A DNA stretch of 64,000 nt from DATAGZ01 sp036263455. Its GTDB lineage: Bacteria; Pseudomonadota; Alphaproteobacteria; Dongiales; Dongiaceae. Of the stretch, positions 1 to 6,892 are shown piece by piece. The stretch covers positions 62,001-126,000 of the forward strand of contig DATAGZ010000010.1 of NCBI GenBank assembly GCA_036263455.1, given 5' to 3'. The first letter of the stretch is position 1. Each line of letters begins with the position of its first letter. Made by a program: the position numbers and the translations under genes. The notes under the pieces are model-generated. The model was given only the letters and a program-made list of their open reading frames with translations, was not told the DNA's origin and ran no database searches.

Positions 1-251
1 TCGCTGTTGGTAACGGGCGTCGTCGTGGTCAACCGGCCCAGGGTCGACTGATCCTGGCCATTATTTTGATTGGACGTATCGTTCGTCGGTTGAGTTGTCG
101 TGTCGGTTCCAGTCCCGGTTGCGGGAGCGGGAGTATTCTGCGGGGCCGTGCCGTTATTGTTGTTTTGATCCGTATTATTTTGCGCCCAGCTGAGGCTGGA
201 CCCGATCAACAGGCCGCCGACCGCCGCACTGAGAAGTAAGAGTTTGCGCAT
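1..251 (-). CDS. Secreted Asn/Thr/Gln-rich protein, 3' end cut by window edge
   Basis: About 83 codons are visible before the gene leaves the window. It begins MRKLLLLSAAVGGLLIG, a basic start followed by a hydrophobic core, and a likely signal-peptidase site follows SWA. The mature part is low-complexity and rich in N, T, Q, D and P, as in an extracytoplasmic linker or surface protein. The start is supported by AAGGAG five bases upstream of the ATG on the minus strand. The family is not recognised. It is divergent from the stress-promoter gene at 349. Secretion is inferred from the N-terminus alone. Confidence 0.7.
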   Translation of the reverse strand, partial: MRKLLLLSAAVGGLLIGSSLSWAQNNTDQNNNNGTAPQNTPAPATGTGTDTTTQPTNDTSNQNNGQDQSTLGRLTTTTPVTNS

Positions 252-305
252 AGTGTCTCCTTTCTCTTCTATCAACAGCGAAAGCGTTAAGACGTTTCAA
301 TCAAA

Positions 306-330
306 GGAACGGTCCAGCTTCTGGCGCGTT
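306..330 (+). promoter_or_regulatory. EcfG-type general-stress promoter
   Basis: GGAAC at 306-310 and CGTT at 327-330 are separated by exactly 16 bases. This is a perfect match to the alphaproteobacterial EcfG (sigma-T) consensus GGAAC-N16/17-CGTT. It lies about 20 bases before the ATG at 349. Four similar sites follow in the next 2.4 kb. Confidence 0.7.
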
Positions 331-348
331 AGCAAAGAGGAGGTAGGC

Positions 349-627
349 ATGAGCGAAGAAGAGTTTGAAAAAAAGCTGGGTGACGTGGCCAAGTTCTATC
401 GAACGCCTACCGATCTTATCGGTGACGCCGCGCTGACGCGAGAACAGCAAGTCCAGCTTTTAAAACAGTGGCAATATGATCTTCAGCTTCTGATGACGGC
501 GACCGAGGAAAACATGACCGGAACCGGGACGCATGTGACGGCCGAGAGGCTAAAACAAGTCCAGCAAGCGTTAAAATTTCTAGGTACCGCTCCCGAAAAA
601 AGCGGACCGGGAAAGGTCAGCAGTTAA
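349..627 (+). CDS. Small conserved-type hypothetical protein (92 aa), stress promoter
   Basis: A soluble, mostly helical 92-residue protein starting MSEEEFEKKLGDVAKFY, with no signal peptide or membrane segment. Its middle (LTREQQVQLLKQWQYDL, then TATEENM) resembles small unnamed alphaproteobacterial proteins that I recognise only by pattern; the function is unknown. The ATG at 349 is preferred over an in-frame ATG at 244 because AGAGGAGG lies just upstream and the EcfG-type promoter at 306-330 lies inside the longer version. It ends convergently with the PRC-barrel gene. Confidence 0.8.
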   Translation: MSEEEFEKKLGDVAKFYRTPTDLIGDAALTREQQVQLLKQWQYDLQLLMTATEENMTGTGTHVTAERLKQVQQALKFLGTAPEKSGPGKVSS

Positions 628-631
628 CAAT

Positions 632-657
632 GCGTCGAACCCGCTAGGGTCCGACGC
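632..657. terminator. Stem-loop between convergent genes
   Basis: Six pairs (GCGTCG/CGACGC), one mismatch and four pairs (ACCC/GGGT) close a GCTA loop. It lies between the stops at 627 (+) and 683 (-). There is no clear T-run, so it may be a weak two-way terminator. Confidence 0.35.
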
Positions 658-682
658 CAGTTAATTCGAGCTGGGCTCCCGG

Positions 683-1069
683 TCAGCTCCAATAGGGTGC
701 CACGCTAAAGTGCTGATGGATGCGCATGGCCCAGTCGCGATTGGAAAGGTCCTCTTCCTCATATTCGGGAGTTCCCTTGAGAAGGTCCTTGTCCACATTC
801 ACAACATAGCCGCCTTCGTCTTCGTCGTAAGTAAGCACCGACCACGGCAGGGCGCGTCGTTGCCCGCCCATACCAAGGAACCCGCCGAATTCTATCACGG
901 CGTAGGCCACTTTACCGCTGATTTTGTCGATCATGATATCGGCCACTTCGCCTAAGCTGTCATGATCGCGGTCGTAGACCTTGGTACCGTCTACTTTCGA
1001 CGCCGAAATGAGGTCGTGTGTTTCATCCTTGCGCAGATGATCTGTTTCTTCTTTATCCCATTGTGCCAT
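683..1069 (-). CDS. PRC-barrel domain protein
   Basis: A 128-residue soluble protein. Residues from about 17 onward (DLISASKVDGTKVYD, GEVADIMIDKISGKVAYAVI) form one PRC-barrel domain, a small beta-barrel fold found in photosynthetic reaction centre H subunits, RimM and many stress-related small proteins. The segment FGGFLGMGGQRRALPW is typical of the bacterial stand-alone type. The ATG at 1069 has CAGGAG seven to eight bases upstream; an in-frame upstream ATG lacks this. It lies just downstream of the KGG-repeat gene on the same strand, with a hairpin between. No EcfG-type site was found directly before it, so it may be read through from 1443. Partner or ligand is unknown. Confidence 0.85.
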   Translation of the reverse strand: MAQWDKEETDHLRKDETHDLISASKVDGTKVYDRDHDSLGEVADIMIDKISGKVAYAVIEFGGFLGMGGQRRALPWSVLTYDEDEGGYVVNVDKDLLKGTPEYEEEDLSNRDWAMRIHQHFSVAPYWS

Positions 1070-1090
1070 TTTAGAACTCCTGAAAGAATG

Positions 1091-1110
1091 GGAGGCCGCC
1101 AAGGGCCTCC
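1091..1110 (-). terminator. Hairpin after the KGG-repeat gene
   Basis: GGAGGCC/GGCCTCC is a perfect seven-pair stem with a six-base loop just after the stop at 1120. On the minus strand CATTCTTT follows. It could attenuate read-through into the PRC-barrel gene. Confidence 0.45.
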
Positions 1111-1119
1111 CAGTTCACC

Positions 1120-1386
1120 TTAGCGTTCGCGAGAACCGCCGCGGCCACCCTGGCCCTGACCACCCTGGCCCTGGCCACCCTGACCTTCGGATTCGCGACC
1201 GCCGCCGTGGCTGGCTTGGCCACCTTTGCGACCCGCCTCAGAGGCAAGTTCACGATCCTGCGAAAAGCTGCGCTTCTCGCTCGGCACGCTCTGGCCGCCC
1301 TTGCTGGCGATCTCACGTTGCTTCTGTTCGTCCATCGACGCGAATCCGCGCGATGACGTACCTTGTTCGTTTTTCTCGTTTGCCAT
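1120..1386 (-). CDS. KGG-repeat stress protein with Gly/Gln-rich tail
   Basis: 88 residues. The N-terminal half carries motifs of the stress-induced KGG-repeat (con-10/GsiB-like) family: MDEQKQREIASKGGQSVP and DRELASEAGRKGGQASHGGG. These are short hydrophilic units typical of desiccation and general-stress proteins. From about residue 60 it is a GQGGQGQGG tract. The protein is probably disordered and hydrophilic. The start is fixed by AAGGAG seven bases upstream. Regulation is readable: a GGAAC-N16-TGTT element lies at 1419-1443. The leader resembles that of the next small gene (1582-1731). Confidence 0.88.
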   Translation of the reverse strand: MANEKNEQGTSSRGFASMDEQKQREIASKGGQSVPSEKRSFSQDRELASEAGRKGGQASHGGGRESEGQGGQGQGGQGQGGRGGSRER

Positions 1387-1418
1387 CTGTCTTCTCCTTG
1401 TTGGATGTGCGCACCTTT

Positions 1419-1443
1419 AACAGGGCACCTGGGCCGCCGTTCC
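1419..1443 (-). promoter_or_regulatory. EcfG-type promoter of the KGG-repeat gene
   Basis: On the minus strand GGAAC (1443-1439) and TGTT (1422-1419) are separated by 16 bases. This differs from the EcfG consensus at one -10 base. It lies 33 bases before the ATG. Confidence 0.6.
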
Positions 1444-1542
1444 TCGGCGAAGTTCAAATAAACAAGGAAATTCAAAAGCTAAGGTAGGAAAATAATTTAA
1501 GGTTGCGGGAAAATGGAAAAGAAATGCGAGCAAAGGGAAAGC

Positions 1543-1573
1543 AAAAAGGCGGGGAGTGCATCCCCGCCTTTTT
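1543..1573 (-). terminator. Rho-independent terminator of the small Gly/Ser-rich gene
   Basis: A perfect 13-pair stem, AAAAAGGCGGGGA with TCCCCGCCTTTTT, and a five-base loop. It starts nine bases after the stop at 1582 and ends in TTTTT on the minus strand. Because the A-tract mirrors the T-tract it could also act on the plus strand. Confidence 0.88.
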
Positions 1574-1581
1574 GATCAGTA

Positions 1582-1731
1582 TTAGGATTTGCTCCCGCGT
1601 TGGCTTCCGGACGAGCCTTGCCGGCCCGACTGCGAACCGCCCTGATTTTGGCCACCGCGCTGTGATCCTTTTTCGCGGCCGCTCTGCTGCGATTTATCCT
1701 GGCGGCCTGAACCGCCTTGAGTATTAGCCAT
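1582..1731 (-). CDS. Very small Gly/Ser/Gln-rich basic protein (49 aa)
   Basis: The protein begins MANTQGGSGRQDKSQQSG and is almost wholly G, S, Q, R and K, so it is surely disordered. No family is recognised. Reality is supported by AAGGAG seven bases before the ATG at 1731, an EcfG-type promoter at 1771-1795 and a strong terminator right after the stop. An in-frame ATG upstream (1770) is too close to that promoter to be the start. The upstream region shares AGGTGCGC and AAGGAGAAGACA with the KGG-repeat gene, as if the two had a common origin or control. An osmoprotectant or nucleic-acid-binding role is only a guess. Confidence 0.72.
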   Translation of the reverse strand: MANTQGGSGRQDKSQQSGREKGSQRGGQNQGGSQSGRQGSSGSQRGSKS

Positions 1732-1770
1732 TGTCTTCTCCTTCATAGTGCGTATCGCGCACCTCTCCAC

Positions 1771-1795
1771 AACATCTTAGCCAGAATTCGGTTCC
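1771..1795 (-). promoter_or_regulatory. EcfG-type promoter of the small Gly/Ser-rich gene
   Basis: GGAAC (1795-1791) and TGTT (1774-1771) on the minus strand are 16 bases apart, the same form as at 1419-1443. It is back to back with the plus-strand site at 1810. Confidence 0.6.
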
Positions 1796-1809
1796 CGCAT
1801 TCGCTTCCC

Positions 1810-1835
1810 GGAACTAAGCAAGTGCTGCCAGGGTT
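1810..1835 (+). promoter_or_regulatory. EcfG-like promoter of the DUF3309 gene
   Basis: GGAAC at 1810-1814, then 17 bases, then GGTT at 1832-1835. The -10 differs by one base from CGTT. It lies 25 bases before the ATG. Confidence 0.5.
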
Positions 1836-1860
1836 GATGAGTAAACTCAAGGAGGCTTCT

Positions 1861-2016
1861 ATGCTTGGTACCGTATTGCTTATCATTCTGGTTCTTCTCC
1901 TTATCGGCGTCATTCCGACGTGGCCCTACAGTTCTTCATGGGGATATTATCCCAGCGGTTTCGTAACCATTCTCATCGTTCTTGCCATCGTCGCTCTCGC
2001 CACCGGTCGATTATAG
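1861..2016 (+). CDS. DUF3309 small membrane protein
   Basis: A 51-residue protein with two hydrophobic helices (about residues 2-17 and 33-48) joined by a short PTWPYSSSWGYYPSG loop. This is the hallmark of the DUF3309 family: tiny inner-membrane proteins common in proteobacteria, often stress-induced, with no known activity. The start at 1861 has AAGGAGG six bases upstream; longer in-frame starts would cross the promoter-like element at 1810-1835. It ends 12 bases before the convergent ECF sigma gene. Confidence 0.88.
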   Translation: MLGTVLLIILVLLLIGVIPTWPYSSSWGYYPSGFVTILIVLAIVALATGRL

Positions 2017-2027
2017 GTAATGGCCGG

Positions 2028-2549
2028 TCAGTGAAGGGAAGGGGACACCCCTTCCTTCTCTTGCGGGGAGCCGATGCTCGCCCACTGACGAATATGTTCG
2101 CGTGCGCGGCATAGACGGGAACGAACCGTGCCCACAGGAATATTCAGGGCGGCTGCGACCTCGCTATAGCCCCGCTGTTCGACGCAAATCATCCAGATGA
2201 TTTCCCGATGATGGGAACTGAGATGATCGAAGGCGCGCTGGACATCGCGGAGCTGGTGGGCGAGCTCCTGGTTTCCATCGACAACGCGTGAATAATCGCA
2301 ATTTCCATCCCGTGTCAAAAGAGGGCGATGACGCTTGACATCGTTGATAAAAGTATTGTGCAGAATCGTCATCAGCCATGATCGCATATTGGTTCCTGGT
2401 TGCCATTTTTCGATATGGGTCATGGCTCGAACCAAGGTGTCCTGGATCAGATCCTCACTGCGTTCGGAATCTCGAGTGAGAAACATAGCGTAGCGTTTCA
2501 AACGGGGTATTTCATCAGTAACCAGACTGTAGGCGTTCTTGGGTTGCAT
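2028..2549 (-). CDS. ECF-family RNA polymerase sigma factor
   Basis: 173 residues with the two ECF domains. Sigma-2 is at about residues 10-80 (RYAMFLTRDSERSEDLIQD, then WQPGTNMRSWLMTILHN). Sigma-4 is at about 105-155 with its helix-turn-helix in GYSEVAAALNIPVGTVRSRL. There is no fused C-terminal domain and no anti-sigma gene next to it. The ATG at 2549 has GAGG eight bases upstream; the longer start lacks this. It sits among genes with EcfG-type promoters and could be the factor that reads them, but PhyR and NepR, the usual EcfG partners, are absent here. Membership of the EcfG subgroup is therefore unproven. It is divergent from the Lon-like gene. Confidence 0.9.
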   Translation of the reverse strand: MQPKNAYSLVTDEIPRLKRYAMFLTRDSERSEDLIQDTLVRAMTHIEKWQPGTNMRSWLMTILHNTFINDVKRHRPLLTRDGNCDYSRVVDGNQELAHQLRDVQRAFDHLSSHHREIIWMICVEQRGYSEVAAALNIPVGTVRSRLCRAREHIRQWASIGSPQEKEGVSPSLH

Positions 2550-2636
2550 TGTGATATCCTCATTTGATGTTCTCATTCCTCTCTAAGAGAATGAATGCGC
2601 TTCGGTTCCAGAATTTTTCCTTTCCGAACAGTATTG

Positions 2637-2661
2637 GGAACAAGAGGCGCGAAACCTTGTT
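2637..2661 (+). promoter_or_regulatory. EcfG-type promoter before the Lon-like gene
   Basis: GGAAC (2637-2641), 16 bases, TGTT (2658-2661), the same form as the two minus-strand sites. If used, transcription starts near 2670, so translation must start downstream of the most upstream in-frame ATGs. Confidence 0.5.
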
Positions 2662-2707
2662 ATGGATGATGAAAAATGCGCGATTGCCAAACAGCCGAGT
2701 TCGAAAC

Positions 2708-4978
2708 ATGCGTACGCTGAGCTCGCGCGAGGTTGATATTCCTGAACCGGAATGGCGTCCCTGCGAAGCGGAGGCGTTCGATCTTTCCAGCCACGCTCGA
2801 GCGCGAGAGGCTTTGGATATTGGTCTTGCCATCACGGCGCGGGGTTTCAATATTTTTGTCCTTGGCGAGGATCGCGCCGGCCGCATGACTGCCACAGTCT
2901 CCTATTTGCGCAAGGTATGCCGGCGCGCCCGCGAGCACCGCTACGACTGGATTTATGTGTTCAATTTCCATGACGAACGCGAGCCGCTCGCCTTCAGCCT
3001 GGGGGCAGGGGATGGTCGGCGCTTCTCGGAAGCGGTGCCGCGCATGGTCAGGCGCATTAAGACCATGCTGAATACGGCTCTGGGTAGCGAAACGCATCGG
3101 GAACGAGTCTTGAGCCTATTGCGGGTCGTGGATGAGGAGACTGCCAAGAGAAAAGAAGATATTCGCATCGCCGCCCGCTGCTACGGTTTCGATCTCGAGC
3201 AGACGCAAAATGGTGTCCGCCTGGTACGTATGAATACGGCGGCGCCGGTCGATGAGACCGTACGGTCTGGGCTTATGAACAGCTTGGCGCAAATGGAGCA
3301 TGCGATTGCACAGCTGCGTGCCGAGGCGGAAGCGCACATCCAGGCCTTAGATCGCCAAACTCTCCAGACATTCGTTGCCACGGAAACCACGGAGCTGAAG
3401 CGTCAATTTTCCACCTATCCCGAAATATGCGCGTGGATCGATGACTTCGCCGCCGACATGGTCGATAACATACATCTGCTCTGGCGCCGCGATCGCACTC
3501 CGGCTATCCAGACCCGCCCGCCGCGATACAGCGTCAATCTGTTCATCGATCGTGCCACCGATGACGGATGCGTGGTTCTGGAGCCGAACCCCACCTATGA
3601 AAATCTCTTCGGCAGGATGGAATATATGCGCAGCGAGGGTTCGCTGGAAACTAATCTCACCTTGATCCGCCCTGGCACACTGCACCGCGCCAATGGCGGC
3701 GTCCTGGTGCTGCGCGCCGATGACCTGAGCAAGGATGAGCAGACCTGGACGTTTCTCAAGGCGGCGCTGCGCGATAATGTCATCCGCATCGAGGAGCTCC
3801 ATCGCGCCGGCGCCATGCCCACGACCGGAACGCCGCGCCCCCAGCCGATCCCGCTTGACGCCAAGGTCGTGATTGTCGGTTCGGCGGATACTTATTATCG
3901 CTTTTTTTCCCTTGATCCTGATTTCCGCACCCACTTCAAAATCAAGGCGGACATAGATCCGGATATGCCGGCAACCAAGAAGAACCGCGATTGCCTGGGA
4001 CAGCTTATCAGCAATATGGCGACCCGCTACGGTCATGTCGCCGAACCCGAGGCAGTTTCCTATATTCTCGGCATTGCGGCCCGCTGGGCCGGTCGGCGCG
4101 ACATCTTGACGGCGCGTTTCGAGCTTCTCGAGGATGTCGTGAGCGAGGCGTGTCAATATTGCGAAGTTCTCGGACCGCTGACCAAGGATGCCGTCAAACG
4201 CGCCTGGGCCGCGCGCCATCATCGCGATTCGCGAAGCGAGCAGCGTTTTTTCGAGAACCTCGAGCGCGGCTATATCGCCATTTCCACCCAGGGCAATATC
4301 GTGGGGCAGGTGAATGCCTTGACCGTGCGGGACATGGGCGATCATCAGTTCGGCCGGCCCAGTCGCGTCACGGCGCGGGCCGGGATCGGCGACCAAGGGC
4401 TCATGAATCTCGAACGGATCACGGAGCTCGGAGGGAAAACCCAACAGAAGGGGGCTTTTATCGTCGAGGCGTACTTGCGAGGCGTATTTGGCTCGCACTT
4501 GCCAGTGTCATTCGATTGCTCCGTGACATTCGAGCAGAATTACGGCAGCATCGACGGGGACAGCGCCTCGGTTGCAGAATTGATCGCCATCCTTTCCGCC
4601 CTGTCTGGTCTAGCCGTACGACAGGATTTCGCGGTGACCGGTTCCTTCAACCAGCTTGGCGCCACCCAGTCGGTGGGCGATATCGTGGAGAAAATCGAGG
4701 GTTTCTTTCGGGCGACCCGCGCCACACGAGATACGGGGATAACCCACGGCGTGCTCATTCCCGCTGCCAATGTTCCAGACGTCATCCTCGAAGAAGAGAT
4801 CGTGCAGGCGGTCGAGCAAGGAAGTTTTATCATCTCGGCGATCACGCATGTCGAAGAGGCTGTGCCCTTCATGATGAGCGGGGAGCAGGCCATGCGTTGG
4901 GAGGATGTCTTCGCGCGCACCCTGGAGACGCTCACGACGTTCGATCGCGAGCTGGTGAAGCGGCGCATCCGGATCTAG
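2708..4978 (+). CDS. Lon-like (LonB/COG1067-type) protease with degenerate Walker A
   Basis: 756 residues from this start. The N-terminal AAA-like region has the family pattern (RAREALDIGLAITARGFNIFV; GGVLVLRADDL) but the Walker A site reads GEDRAGRM at 53-60, with Arg in place of Lys. The C-terminal Lon protease domain keeps the catalytic dyad: Ser619 in GDSAS and Lys662 in VEKIEGFF. These are 43 residues apart, as in E. coli Lon (Ser679/Lys722). It probably degrades or remodels cytosolic proteins under stress. In-frame ATGs exist at 2564, 2591, 2666 and 2669; 2708 is preferred because an EcfG-type promoter occupies 2637-2661 and the conserved sequence begins here. No ribosome site clearly decides the start. 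Confidence 0.85.
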   Translation: MRTLSSREVDIPEPEWRPCEAEAFDLSSHARAREALDIGLAITARGFNIFVLGEDRAGRMTATVSYLRKVCRRAREHRYDWIYVFNFHDEREPLAFSLGAGDGRRFSEAVPRMVRRIKTMLNTALGSETHRERVLSLLRVVDEETAKRKEDIRIAARCYGFDLEQTQNGVRLVRMNTAAPVDETVRSGLMNSLAQMEHAIAQLRAEAEAHIQALDRQTLQTFVATETTELKRQFSTYPEICAWIDDFAADMVDNIHLLWRRDRTPAIQTRPPRYSVNLFIDRATDDGCVVLEPNPTYENLFGRMEYMRSEGSLETNLTLIRPGTLHRANGGVLVLRADDLSKDEQTWTFLKAALRDNVIRIEELHRAGAMPTTGTPRPQPIPLDAKVVIVGSADTYYRFFSLDPDFRTHFKIKADIDPDMPATKKNRDCLGQLISNMATRYGHVAEPEAVSYILGIAARWAGRRDILTARFELLEDVVSEACQYCEVLGPLTKDAVKRAWAARHHRDSRSEQRFFENLERGYIAISTQGNIVGQVNALTVRDMGDHQFGRPSRVTARAGIGDQGLMNLERITELGGKTQQKGAFIVEAYLRGVFGSHLPVSFDCSVTFEQNYGSIDGDSASVAELIAILSALSGLAVRQDFAVTGSFNQLGATQSVGDIVEKIEGFFRATRATRDTGITHGVLIPAANVPDVILEEEIVQAVEQGSFIISAITHVEEAVPFMMSGEQAMRWEDVFARTLETLTTFDRELVKRRIRI

Positions 4979-5011
4979 GCGATACGAGGCCTTCCAGCGC
5001 GCCGCTCCCCT

Positions 5012-5443
5012 TTAAGCAGCCTTGCGTTTTTCCTTGTCCTCGGCCGCGGTCATTTTTTCACCCAACTCATCCAGCGTCTCGGTGTCATAGCAATCACCGA
5101 GCTGGGGAAAGAGCTTTTCTTCTTCCTTGGTAACATGTTCCTGAACCAGGGTCCGCAGTACCCGGCACATGGCGAGCCACTCATCGGAGCCCTTCTTGCG
5201 GCTGCGCGATATTTTATCGACGAGCTCTTCGGTAATATGGTGCTCGACTTCCATGTCGAGGATCATCTCCTTGACCTCTTCTTCTTCCTTGATTTCGTCA
5301 TAGACGATTTCATCTTCGGCATGAAGATGGGCGAGCAGTGCGGTGCGCAGCTTGGGAAACAACTCGCTGTCCCCTTCGCAAATTTGGTCGAGCAATGCCA
5401 TCGCCTCGCGATGGTCTTTTTTCAAAATGGTACGAACGTCCAT
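5012..5443 (-). CDS. Hemerythrin HHE-domain protein
   Basis: 143 residues forming a four-helix HHE bundle expected to hold a di-iron site. The likely ligands are all present: His11, His41, Glu45, His68/His69, His103 and Glu107 (EHVTKEEEKLFP). Bacterial stand-alone HHE proteins bind oxygen or NO, or repair iron-sulfur centres; which applies here is unknown. The C-terminus is Lys/Glu-rich. AGGAGG lies six bases before the ATG. It is convergent with the Lon-like gene and ends the stress-gene group. No EcfG-type site was found upstream. Confidence 0.9.
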   Translation of the reverse strand: MDVRTILKKDHREAMALLDQICEGDSELFPKLRTALLAHLHAEDEIVYDEIKEEEEVKEMILDMEVEHHITEELVDKISRSRKKGSDEWLAMCRVLRTLVQEHVTKEEEKLFPQLGDCYDTETLDELGEKMTAAEDKEKRKAA

Positions 5444-5545
5444 CGTAACCTCCTATCGCGACCAACAAGGCGAAGATACAAAAGTGCCATTTGGATAAGC
5501 GACTAGGACGCTTTACACGTTAAGGTTGCATAGTTACAATGAACC

Positions 5546-5779
5546 ATGGCCAAGTCAGAAGTCGTATCCCGTGGTCGCCGTAAGGTAGCGGATTTGGATG
5601 GAGTTGTGCACTGCCTGGTTTCCTTACGAGATCAGGCGACGGATGTCCCTCTCCTAGCGCGTACGTTAGATTTGTGCGTCGACTTGGCTAGAGCTCAGAT
5701 GGCGCCGGCTGCTAGCGGAGCGGGTGGGCGGCGGCGCGGTGCTAAGCAGCGAGGCCCAGGCTGGAACGCGGCTCGCTAA
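5546..5779 (+). CDS. Possible small hypothetical protein (77 aa)
   Basis: An open frame filling the gap between the hemerythrin and alanine dehydrogenase genes. It begins MAKSEVVSRGRRKVADLDG, then an apparently helical stretch (VPLLARTLDLCVDLARAQM), and ends in a basic G/R-rich tail. It overlaps the last 38 bases of the opposite-strand ald gene. No convincing ribosome site and no recognised family. It may be real or chance; the intact frame is the only support. Confidence 0.35.
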   Translation: MAKSEVVSRGRRKVADLDGVVHCLVSLRDQATDVPLLARTLDLCVDLARAQMAPAASGAGGRRRGAKQRGPGWNAAR

Positions 5780-6866
5780 AAGGAAGCCTAAGAGCCTGCG
5801 CTACCGCGCGGTAAGTCAGCTTCCCTTCATGAATGTTTAGCCCGTTGAGAAGGTGCGGATCTTCGGCGCAAGCGCGCTGATACCCCTTATTTGCCAGGGC
5901 GATTGTATAAGGGAGGGTAGCATTGTTAAGGGCGAACGTTGAGGTGCGCGGAACAGCGCCCGGCATGTTGGCCACGCAATAATGCACGACGCCATCCACC
6001 ACATAGACCGGGTCGGCGTGCGTTGTGGCATGACTGGTCTCGAAACACCCGCCCTGATCGATGGCGATATCGACGAGGACCGAGCCGGGCCGCATCTTCT
6101 TGATGGTCTTGCGGCTGACCAGCTTCGGCGCGGTCGCGCCCGGAACCAAGACCGCGCCGATTACCAGGTCGGCCTGTGTCACGTATCGCTCGATCGAATC
6201 GACGGTGGAATAGATGGTATTCAGCTTGGCGCCGAATTGCTCATCCAGCTCACGGAGGCGGTTCAAAGACTTGTCGATGACGGTAACGCTGGCTTCCATG
6301 CCCATGGCCATCCGAATCGCATGTGTGCCCGAGACGCCGCCGCCAATCACCACCACGCGTCCCGCCGGTACGCCGGGGACGCCGCCGAGCAAGATACCCA
6401 TGCCGCCTGGCTGCTTTTCGAGATAATGCGCGCCCACTTGGACGGACATGCGGCCGGCGACCTCGCTCATCGGCGCTAGCAGCGGGAGGCCGCCTCTCGG
6501 GTCGGTGACGGTCTCATAAGCAATTGCCGTGCAGCCTGATTTCATTAAGGCCTGAGTTTGGGCGGGATCTGGTGCGAGATGCAGATAGGTGAATAGCAGC
6601 TGGCCGCGGCGCAGCATCTTGCATTCCTGGGGTTGCGGCTCCTTGACTTTAACGATCATCTCCGCCTTGGCGAAAACCTCGGCGGCGCTTTTGGCGATCT
6701 GTGCGCCGGCGTCGCGGTACGCCTTGTCGTCAAAGCCGATTCCCAGACCCGCGCCGGTTTCGACGATGACCTTGTGCTTGTGGTGAGTAAGCTCACGAAC
6801 ACTGGATGGGACGAGACCCACCCGGTATTCGAGTGTCTTTATTTCTTTCGGTACACCGATAAGCAT
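5742..6866 (-). CDS. ald: Alanine dehydrogenase
   Basis: 374 residues, the normal length for the NAD-dependent enzyme that interconverts L-alanine with pyruvate plus ammonia in the cytosol. The substrate residues of the family are visible: Arg15, Lys75 (in KVKEP), His96 (YLHLAPD) and the Asp of DIAIDQGG. The Rossmann motif is VVVIGGGVSGTHAIRMA. AGGGGA lies before the ATG. The gene lies 26 bases downstream of the omega-aminotransferase on the same strand. That is a sensible pair, because such aminotransferases turn pyruvate into alanine and Ald regenerates the pyruvate while releasing ammonia. Confidence 0.95.
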   Translation of the reverse strand: MLIGVPKEIKTLEYRVGLVPSSVRELTHHKHKVIVETGAGLGIGFDDKAYRDAGAQIAKSAAEVFAKAEMIVKVKEPQPQECKMLRRGQLLFTYLHLAPDPAQTQALMKSGCTAIAYETVTDPRGGLPLLAPMSEVAGRMSVQVGAHYLEKQPGGMGILLGGVPGVPAGRVVVIGGGVSGTHAIRMAMGMEASVTVIDKSLNRLRELDEQFGAKLNTIYSTVDSIERYVTQADLVIGAVLVPGATAPKLVSRKTIKKMRPGSVLVDIAIDQGGCFETSHATTHADPVYVVDGVVHYCVANMPGAVPRTSTFALNNATLPYTIALANKGYQRACAEDPHLLNGLNIHEGKLTYRAVAQALRLPFSEPRSSLGLAA

Positions 6867-6892
6867 AATTTCCCCTGACGATAGTTGATCGG

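Noticed and set aside
2581..2609. GGAAC-N16-TCTT on the minus strand before the ECF sigma gene
   Set aside because: Only two of four -10 bases match the EcfG form, so autoregulation cannot be claimed.
3347..4498. 383-codon minus-strand frame opposite the Lon-like gene
   Set aside because: Antisense to the AAA-like region and the start of the Lon protease domain, upstream of the catalytic serine; no ribosome site or family.
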